Made by a program: the position numbers and the translations under genes. Below, piece after piece: positions 58,446 to 64,000 of a stretch of DNA of 64,000 nt (position 1 is its first letter; every line of letters begins with the position of its first letter). The notes beneath the pieces are model-generated. The model was not told the DNA's origin. It saw only the letters and a program-made list of their open reading frames with translations, and did not search any database. The DNA comes from Oscillospiraceae bacterium (GTDB taxonomy: Bacteria; Bacillota; Clostridia; Oscillospirales; SIG627). The stretch is from contig SVQO01000001.1 in NCBI GenBank assembly GCA_015065325.1, positions 124,001-188,000 on the forward strand. The letters run 5' to 3'.

Positions 58446-59600
58446 TTACCATTCCGCAACGGAGCCGTCCTTGTGATGCCAAACGGGGTTTTTCCAGTTG
58501 TGGGGAGTCTTATTCTCCTCCAGAACCAGTTCCTTGTTGACCTCAACTCCGAGACCGGGAAGACGGGGCAGAGCCACGTGTCCGTCCACGAAGGCAAAGT
58601 CTTCCTTGTTCTTTACGTAGTCCAGCACGGTCTTTCCTACGTTGTAGTGAATACCCATACTCTGCTCCTGGATCACTGCGTTGTAGGAGGTTGCATCCAC
58701 GTTCAGACAGGACGCCAAAGCAATGGGGCCGAGCGGACAGTGGGGAGCAAGTGCTACGTCGTAAGCCTCAGCCATTGCGGCGATCTTCTTCACCTCGGTA
58801 ATACCGCCTGCGTGAGAAAGATCGGGCTGAATGATATCCACACCGCCTGCTTGGAGCAAACGCTTGAAATCATACTTGGAAAACAGTCTTTCGCCCGTTG
58901 CAATGGGTACGTTGCAAGCGGCGGCAATCTCTGCAAAGCATTCCATATTCTCGCAGAGCACGGGCTCCTCGATGAACATGGGGTCGAATTCCTCCAGCTT
59001 CTTGGCAAGCACCTTTGCCATAGGCTTGTGTACTCTGCCGTGAAAATCGATGGCAATGCCGAAGTACTTACCGCAAGCTTCACGAATGGCGGCAACTCTT
59101 TCCAGAACCGCATCCACCTTGTCGTAGGTATCGATCATCTGCAGCTCCTCGGTGGCGTTCATCTTGATCGCGGTAAAGCCCTCGTCCATTTTCGCCTTGG
59201 CGGCACTTCCTACGTCGGAGGGACGGTCACCGCCGATCCAGGAATAGACGCGCATCTTATCGCGGCATTTTCCTCCCATCAGCTCCCATACGGGCTTGCC
59301 CAGAGCCTTGCCCTTAATGTCCCAAAGCGCCTGGTCGATACCGGAGATGGCACTCATCAGAACGCCGCCGCCGCGGTAGAAACCTGCGCGGTACAGGGTG
59401 GACCAAATGCCCTCGATCCCGGCGGGATCCTCTCCAACCAGATAATCAGCCATTTCATCTACGCAAGCAAGAACTGCCTTGGCATGACCTTCCAGAACCG
59501 CCTCACCCCAACCGGTGATGCCGGCGTCGGTCTCGATCTCAACAAAGCCCCAACGGGGACGCACGAAATACGTATTAACTTTGGTAATTTTCATTTTCAT
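58446..59600 (-). CDS. dgoD: D-galactonate dehydratase
   Basis: 384 residues, close to the 382 of E. coli DgoD and similar along its whole length: [114 protein letters not shown] and the C-terminal HKDGSVAEW. These include the enolase-superfamily metal ligands (Asp in DFHG, Glu in FIEEP, Glu of the third strand) and the His pair. It converts D-galactonate to 2-keto-3-deoxy-galactonate. It is the last gene of an operon with an ABC importer; no kinase or aldolase for the next steps is in view. Confidence 0.92.
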   Translation of the reverse strand: MKMKITKVNTYFVRPRWGFVEIETDAGITGWGEAVLEGHAKAVLACVDEMADYLVGEDPAGIEGIWSTLYRAGFYRGGGVLMSAISGIDQALWDIKGKALGKPVWELMGGKCRDKMRVYSWIGGDRPSDVGSAAKAKMDEGFTAIKMNATEELQMIDTYDKVDAVLERVAAIREACGKYFGIAIDFHGRVHKPMAKVLAKKLEEFDPMFIEEPVLCENMECFAEIAAACNVPIATGERLFSKYDFKRLLQAGGVDIIQPDLSHAGGITEVKKIAAMAEAYDVALAPHCPLGPIALASCLNVDATSYNAVIQEQSMGIHYNVGKTVLDYVKNKEDFAFVDGHVALPRLPGLGVEVNKELVLEENKTPHNWKNPVWHHKDGSVAEW

Positions 59601-59609
59601 TCTCCTCTT

Positions 59610-60383
59610 TTACTCGGTCTTAGCGAGAAACGCGCGAAGTCTGAGAGACTTGGGATTGGAAAACATCTCCTCGGGCTCTCCCTCCTCCGCAATGACTCCG
59701 TCCGCCATAAAGACCACCTTATCGCTGATCTCGCGGGCAAAATTCATTTCGTGGGTAACGATGATCATGGTAATATCCTTCTCCGCCAGCTCGCGAAGCA
59801 CCTTCAGCACCTCACCCGTCAGCTCGGGGTCCAGTGCACTGGTGGGCTCGTCAAAGCAAAGGATCTTGGGAGAAAGCATCAAAGCGCGGGCAATGGCAAC
59901 TCTCTGCTGCTGACCGCCGGAAAGCTCTCCGGGGTAATTTTCCGCCTTTTCCGTCAAGCCCACCTGCTCCAGAAGATGATCCGCGTGGGCTTCGATCTCG
60001 TCAAAATACTCTTGCTTTTTTTCCTTAAAATCCTCCTTCTCCTCGGCAAGAAGCTTGGGAGCAAGGCACAGATTTTCCTTTACGTTGTACTGGGGAAACA
60101 GGTTGAACTGCTGGAATACCAAACCGAAATTCATCCGCTTTTCCCGAATTTGCTTATCCTTCAGCTTTTCTCCCGCGGTAAAGAACTTCTCTCCCTCCAG
60201 ATAAAACTCACCCAGATCGGGATCACAAAGGAAGTTGATACAGCGCAAAAGAGTGGTCTTTCCGCTGCCGGAGGAACCGATGATGGAAACCACCTGTCCC
60301 TTCTCCATCGAAAAGTCAATGCTTTTTAAAACCTCGGTTTTTCCAAAGCTTTTGGATACGTTTTTTACTTCAAAATATGCCAT
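59610..60383 (-). CDS. Polar amino-acid-type ABC transporter ATPase
   Basis: 257 residues. Walker A GSSGSGKTTLL, Q-loop LVFQQFNLFPQYNV, signature LSGGQQQRVAIARAL, Walker B ILCFDEPTSALDPEL and the switch His in IIVTHEMNFAREI are all present. This is the GlnQ/HisP type. An insertion around AEEKEDFKEKKQEYFDEI precedes the signature, as in several clostridial members. Twelve bases from the permease gene. Confidence 0.94.
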   Translation of the reverse strand: MAYFEVKNVSKSFGKTEVLKSIDFSMEKGQVVSIIGSSGSGKTTLLRCINFLCDPDLGEFYLEGEKFFTAGEKLKDKQIREKRMNFGLVFQQFNLFPQYNVKENLCLAPKLLAEEKEDFKEKKQEYFDEIEAHADHLLEQVGLTEKAENYPGELSGGQQQRVAIARALMLSPKILCFDEPTSALDPELTGEVLKVLRELAEKDITMIIVTHEMNFAREISDKVVFMADGVIAEEGEPEEMFSNPKSLRLRAFLAKTE

Positions 60384-60395
60384 CTCTCTCCTCCT

Positions 60396-61088
60396 TTACA
60401 CCTTGATATAGGAGAGCTTTTTCTCCAGCTTTCCGAGAAGGATGGTCAAAAGGCCTACGAAAGCCAAATAGAATACGCCGGTGTAGAACAAAGGCCAAAC
60501 GATCTGCTCCTCCGATGCCAATTCGCCCGCTTTTTTGATGATCTCGGCGACCATAATACTGTTGGCAAGAGCCGTATCCTTGATCAGCGTAATGATCTCG
60601 TTGGACATAGGGGGAACGATGCGCTTGATCACCTGCTTGAGCACCACCTTGAAAAACACCTGAGACTTGGTCATCCCCAAAACGTAGCCCGCCTCGTACT
60701 GTCCCTGAGAAATGCTCTCAATACCGCCGCGGTAGATCTCGGAAAAATAGCAAGCGTAATTGATGACGAACGCCATCAAAACCGAAACGATTCTGCCGAA
60801 ATCCTCAAATCCGAATTGAGCACCGAAATCATCTACGTATCGGAAGATCGGGAAATCGAACAGTAGTCCGGGAACGTAATAAAAAATAAAAATCTGGAGC
60901 ATCAACGGAATACCGCGGACGATCCAAACAAAAAATTTTGTCAGATACTTCAAAGGCTTAAACTTGCTCATGGAGCACATGGCTATAGGCAAGCCAAGCG
61001 GTGCGCCGCAAAGCAGCGTCACCGCAAAGATAAGCATCGATATTTTGAAGCCATCAAACAAAAATGATGTTACTTCTAAAAAAGACAT
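60396..61088 (-). CDS. Polar amino-acid-type ABC transporter permease
   Basis: 230 residues with five membrane helices of the HisM/GlnP (His/Glu/Gln/Arg/opine) class: FFVWIVRGIPLMLQIFIFYYVPGL and the EAA loop YFSEIYRGGIESISQGQYEAGYVLGMTKSQVFFKVVLKQ. It pairs with the ATPase and the binding protein on either side. Confidence 0.93.
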   Translation of the reverse strand: MSFLEVTSFLFDGFKISMLIFAVTLLCGAPLGLPIAMCSMSKFKPLKYLTKFFVWIVRGIPLMLQIFIFYYVPGLLFDFPIFRYVDDFGAQFGFEDFGRIVSVLMAFVINYACYFSEIYRGGIESISQGQYEAGYVLGMTKSQVFFKVVLKQVIKRIVPPMSNEIITLIKDTALANSIMVAEIIKKAGELASEEQIVWPLFYTGVFYLAFVGLLTILLGKLEKKLSYIKV

Positions 61089-61114
61089 TTTTTCTCCTTT
61101 GGCTTGCTTTTTAC

Positions 61115-61891
61115 TTACTTCTGATCAGCAAAATCGGTAATAACGGTGTTTTCAACGCCGTACTTCTTCGCCAGCTTTTCAATGGTACCGTCCTTGGCAA
61201 GCTCTTCCAAAGCCTTGTTAACCTCATCCTTCAGCTTGTCGCCCTTGCGGAAACCGATTGCATAGTACTCGGGCTCACTGGAAAGTGCGTCAACGATCTC
61301 CATATCTGCATAATCACCCTTGCCTACGTAAGCTTTTGCAAGCTGAGCGTCCAGAACAGCAACGTCAGCGGCACCGGACATAATCTCCATCAAGCAGTCG
61401 GTCTGCTTCTTTACGCCCTTTACGGTAGCGCCTTCAAAGCCCTTTGCATAGGACTCACCTGCGGAACCGCTCTCGGCTACGATCTTTGCCTTACCAAGAT
61501 CCTCTGCGGTCTTGAACTCAGTGCCCTTCTTGATTACAATGACCTGCTTGTTTTCCATGTAGTTGTAAGAGAAGTCAACCTTTTCGGATCTCTGAACGCC
61601 GTCGTCATCTGCTGCGTTTGCGGTAAAGCCGTTCCAGATGCAGTCGATGGTCTTACCGTCGAGATCGGTGTACTTGTTGTCCCAGTTGATTTCCTTGAAG
61701 GTTACCTTGTAGCCAAGCTTCTTGTAAACAGCCTCGGCAAGCTCGGTGTCGAAGCCAACCAGCTTATCGCCCTCTTTGTAGTTCATAGGCTTGTAGATGG
61801 TGTAGCCTACAACGATGTTCTTTTCGTTGGCACAAGCGCAGAGGGGAAGGAGCATCATCAGCGCAAGAACCAGTGCAAAAATCTTTTTCAT
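61115..61891 (-). CDS. Amino-acid-type ABC solute-binding lipoprotein
   Basis: 258 residues from the ATG at 61891 (AGAGGAA upstream); an ATG two codons earlier is too close to that site. The lipobox is PLCAC. The family-3 binding-protein fold shows as IVVGYTIYKPMNYKEGDKLVGFDTELAEAVYKKLGYKVTFKEINWDNKYTDLDGKTIDCIWNGFTAN and DLGKAKIVAESGSAGESYAKG. The usual Arg-Asp ligand-clamp positions are not obvious (ADDDGVQRSEKVDFSYNYMENKQVIVI carries the Arg). The linked dgoD suggests that the ligand could be an amino- or uronic-type acid rather than a common amino acid (speculative). Confidence 0.9.
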   Translation of the reverse strand: MKKIFALVLALMMLLPLCACANEKNIVVGYTIYKPMNYKEGDKLVGFDTELAEAVYKKLGYKVTFKEINWDNKYTDLDGKTIDCIWNGFTANAADDDGVQRSEKVDFSYNYMENKQVIVIKKGTEFKTAEDLGKAKIVAESGSAGESYAKGFEGATVKGVKKQTDCLMEIMSGAADVAVLDAQLAKAYVGKGDYADMEIVDALSSEPEYYAIGFRKGDKLKDEVNKALEELAKDGTIEKLAKKYGVENTVITDFADQK

Positions 61892-61949
61892 TGTCATTTC
61901 CTCTTTTCTTTTTTGTTTTAGCAATTTACTCTGCTAAAGTGATGAAGAT

Positions 61950-61978
61950 ACTATAACACTGCGATCTGCTTTTGTCAA
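61950..61978 (-). promoter_or_regulatory. Promoter of the ABC-dgoD operon
   Basis: Minus-strand TTGACA (61973-61978) and TATAGT (61950-61955), 17-base spacer. Confidence 0.82.
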
Positions 61979-62090
61979 GGGCTTTTTGCGTTTTTTTTCG
62001 TTTTTTTCAAAAAGGCGGGAGAAAGCCCTTGCGCAAGCGCTTTTTTTATAATAAAATATAAGGAAGAAAAAAAGGAAAGGAGAGCTTGCC

Positions 62091-63197
62091 GTGAACCGTA
62101 TCAAAGCCCTGCCCCGCGCTTTGAAGATCTTCTTCATCGCCTCGGCGTCGATTCTGTTGCTGTTGCCCTTGTTCCGTCTGTTTCCCCTCTTTGCGGATTG
62201 GTTCACCCGCATTCCCGCCGCGGCGTTTCGTCTCGTTTTGGGCGGGATCTCCTCGATCTTTCCTTTTTCTTTGTTTGAGATCTTGATTTTTCTCGGCATT
62301 CTTTACCTTGTTTTCCTCCTCGTTTTCGTCCCCGTCACGCTGATAAGACGCAGAAAAGAAAAGAAGACCCTTCCCCTGAGCCCCTTTCTGTGGACGGTCC
62401 CGGTGGTGCTTTTAACCGTGGCGGATCTGTTCGTGCTCACCTTTGCCGCCGCCTATTACCGCCCCTCTCCCTTGGGGGAGCTTGCGCCCGACGTGGAGAC
62501 CGTGGACGGGGAGGACGTGTTTCATACGCTGGACGCCTTGATCGAAATCGTCAATGAAACCGCGCCAAAAATTCAAAAGACCGAAAAGGGAGGAAGCGCC
62601 CCCCTTTCTCTGGACGAGATCAATAAGCGGGTGAAAAAGGCGTGCGACGAATTCGGTGACCGCAACGGCTTTTTCCAGTCCCGCGGTTATGGGGCAAAGC
62701 CCTTTCTCTCCTCCCCTTGGATGACCTACACCCACATTTCGGGCATCTTCGGCTTTTTCACGGGAGAGGCAAACGTAAATACCAATTATCCCCATTTCAT
62801 CATCACCCCCTCCCTTGCCCACGAATGCTGCCACGCCCGCGGCATTGCACCGGAAAACGAATGTAACTTTCTTTCGGCAGTCATTCTCATCGAATCAAGC
62901 GACCCCTATCTGCGCTACTGCGGCGCCTCCTTCCTGCTGGATAACTTTATTTCCACCGCAAGGGAGCTGGATCGCCAGCGGGCAAACGAAGCCCTGCGAG
63001 AACTGGACGACGTCTTTTGGATGGATATGGCACTCTACGCCGACTTTTTCGAGCCCTATCGGGACAGTGCCGCCGCCGAGGTGGCAGACACCGCCAATTC
63101 CGCTTATTTGAAATCCATGGGGCAAAAGGACGGAACCGTGTCCTATTCCAGGATCATCCGTCTGAGCGCCGCATATTTTCGCGCAAAAACAACTTGA
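62091..63197 (+). CDS. DUF3810 membrane metalloprotease-like protein
   Basis: 368 residues from a GTG start with GGAAAGGAG at good spacing. Three membrane helices (about 12-32, 55-80 and 98-120) are followed by a soluble domain with the DUF3810 sequence SGIFGFFTGEANVNTNYPHFIITPSLAHECCHARGIAPENECNFLS. HECCH is a perfect HExxH zinc motif, and the E-N-E after it may supply the third ligand. The family is common in Firmicutes and Bacteroidetes, with no proven substrate. Confidence 0.87.
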   Translation: MNRIKALPRALKIFFIASASILLLLPLFRLFPLFADWFTRIPAAAFRLVLGGISSIFPFSLFEILIFLGILYLVFLLVFVPVTLIRRRKEKKTLPLSPFLWTVPVVLLTVADLFVLTFAAAYYRPSPLGELAPDVETVDGEDVFHTLDALIEIVNETAPKIQKTEKGGSAPLSLDEINKRVKKACDEFGDRNGFFQSRGYGAKPFLSSPWMTYTHISGIFGFFTGEANVNTNYPHFIITPSLAHECCHARGIAPENECNFLSAVILIESSDPYLRYCGASFLLDNFISTARELDRQRANEALRELDDVFWMDMALYADFFEPYRDSAAAEVADTANSAYLKSMGQKDGTVSYSRIIRLSAAYFRAKTT

Positions 63198-63261
63198 AAA
63201 AATCTTTTTCTTGGAGTAAAATAATACAAAACAGCAAAGCAAATTACGAAAGGACCCCTTT

Positions 63262-64000
63262 ATGAACATCATTTCTACCCTGTGTGAAGAATTAAAGATC
63301 ACCGAGGAGCGCTGTCTTGCCGTCATTGAGCTTTTGGACGGCGGAAACACCATTCCCTTCATCGCCCGTTACCGCAAGGAAAAAACCGGCGCGATGGACG
63401 ACGTTACGCTGAGAAGCTTTGCCGACCGACTGGAGTATCTGCGCGGTCTGGAAAAGCGTCGCGAGGAAGTGAAGACTGCCATTGAGGAACAGGGTAAGAT
63501 GACCGAGGAGATCGCGCTGGCTTTGGAAAACGCTTCCATTCTGGCGGAGATCGAGGATATTTACCGCCCCTTCCGCCCCAAGAGAAAGACCCGCGCCTCC
63601 GTGGCAAGAGAAAAGGGTCTGGAGCCCTTGGCACAGATCATTTTCGAGCAGGGCAAGGGAGATGCGGCAGAGGTCCTTGCCGAGGCATATATCAATGAAG
63701 AAAAGGGCGTTCTCACCGCAGAAGACGCCATTGCAGGCGCTTTGGATATCATCGCGGAGGATATTTCCGACAACGCCGAGTTCCGCGGCGAGCTGCGCCG
63801 TATGATGACCCGTGAGGGAAAATTCGTCACCTGTGCCGTCGAGGGAGCGGACGTCGGCGTTTACTCTATGTACGAGAATTTTTCTCAGGAGATCCACGCC
63901 ATCCCCTCTCACCGTATTCTGGCGGCAAACCGCGGCGAAAAGGAGGAGGTATTGAAGGTCACGCTGGAAATGGGCGATTACATTCCCCTTTCCTTCCTGC
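63262..64000 (+). CDS. tex: Tex RNA-binding transcriptional accessory protein, partial
   Basis: The first 246 codons of a longer gene, cut by the window edge. The ATG is at 63262 after AAAGGA. The Tex N-terminal HTH-like domain is clear: AVIELLDGGNTIPFIARYRKEKTGAMDDVTLRSFADRLEYLRGLEKRREEV and EIEDIYRPFRPKRKTRASVAREKGLEPLA. Tex proteins are multi-domain (HTH, YqgF, HhH, S1) RNA-binding factors important in Gram-positive and pathogen stress responses. Confidence 0.92.
   Translation, partial: MNIISTLCEELKITEERCLAVIELLDGGNTIPFIARYRKEKTGAMDDVTLRSFADRLEYLRGLEKRREEVKTAIEEQGKMTEEIALALENASILAEIEDIYRPFRPKRKTRASVAREKGLEPLAQIIFEQGKGDAAEVLAEAYINEEKGVLTAEDAIAGALDIIAEDISDNAEFRGELRRMMTREGKFVTCAVEGADVGVYSMYENFSQEIHAIPSHRILAANRGEKEEVLKVTLEMGDYIPLSFL

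Noticed and set aside
58473-60329. Plus-strand open frame opposite dgoD and the ABC ATPase
   Set aside because: Shadow of two well-supported genes.

Overview
The window looks like the chromosome of an anaerobic, low-oxygen-metabolism member of the Clostridia (Firmicutes), probably an uncultivated gut-type lineage. The evidence is a T-box leader, RNase Y with YmdB, DUF1836 and SHOCT proteins, an ECF S-component, many short lipoproteins with clostridial lipoboxes, ferredoxin-dependent 2-oxoacid oxidoreductase, Rnf-type genes, a Na+-pumping decarboxylase subunit and strong AGGAGG ribosome sites. The exact family cannot be settled from sequence alone. Gene density is high, both strands are used, and most operons end in a clean hairpin-plus-T terminator.

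Layout. 0-12.7 kb: the tail of a Fur-type regulator, an FAD oxidoreductase divergent from an AraC regulator, an ECF S-component, a large SpoIID/peptidoglycan-binding protein, several lipoproteins or anchored proteins of unknown role, and an L-serine dehydratase with an N-terminal HTH. 12.8-18.9 kb: a five-gene operon (CoA ligase, iorA, iorB, paaK, ACT protein) behind a T-box leader whose specifier reads as UUC (Phe). I infer that it rebuilds phenylalanine from phenylacetate when charged tRNA-Phe is low. 19-24.6 kb: an AEC transporter, a HisRS, a HAD phosphatase, a DUF1836 protein and a long-chain acyl-CoA synthetase. 24.7-27.5 kb: an AT-rich accessory patch with a small XRE repressor, its likely operator and two unusual membrane proteins. 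27.8-30.7 kb: rnfC plus a single gene encoding an RnfD-RnfB fusion, with no other rnf genes. 30.7-39.5 kb: PPIase, mfd, a lipoprotein, ymdB, rny and a TepA-like protease. 39.6-47.3 kb: lipoprotein, SGNH hydrolase, TRIC-like and TSUP membrane proteins, an orphan solute-binding protein, an M20 amidohydrolase and a beta-propeller glycosidase-like protein.

47.4-51.6 kb is an accessory island ending at tRNA-Cys. Small HTH, membrane and Cys-rich genes are separated by three copies of a repeat made of many short hairpins joined by inverted linkers and closed by a terminator-like palindrome. Two copies carry the remnant of a four-helix-bundle (23S-IVP-type) gene with the same frameshift. A fourth array with unrelated sequence but the same architecture abuts the tRNA. 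This is the part least explained by known features.

51.8-64 kb: ileS (eukaryote-like type) with decarboxylase beta and gamma-like subunits, a second lipoprotein paralogous to the one at 11.5 kb, a polar-amino-acid-type ABC operon ending in D-galactonate dehydratase, a DUF3810 metalloprotease-like protein and the start of tex.

All calls come from reading the sequence; no database search was run.
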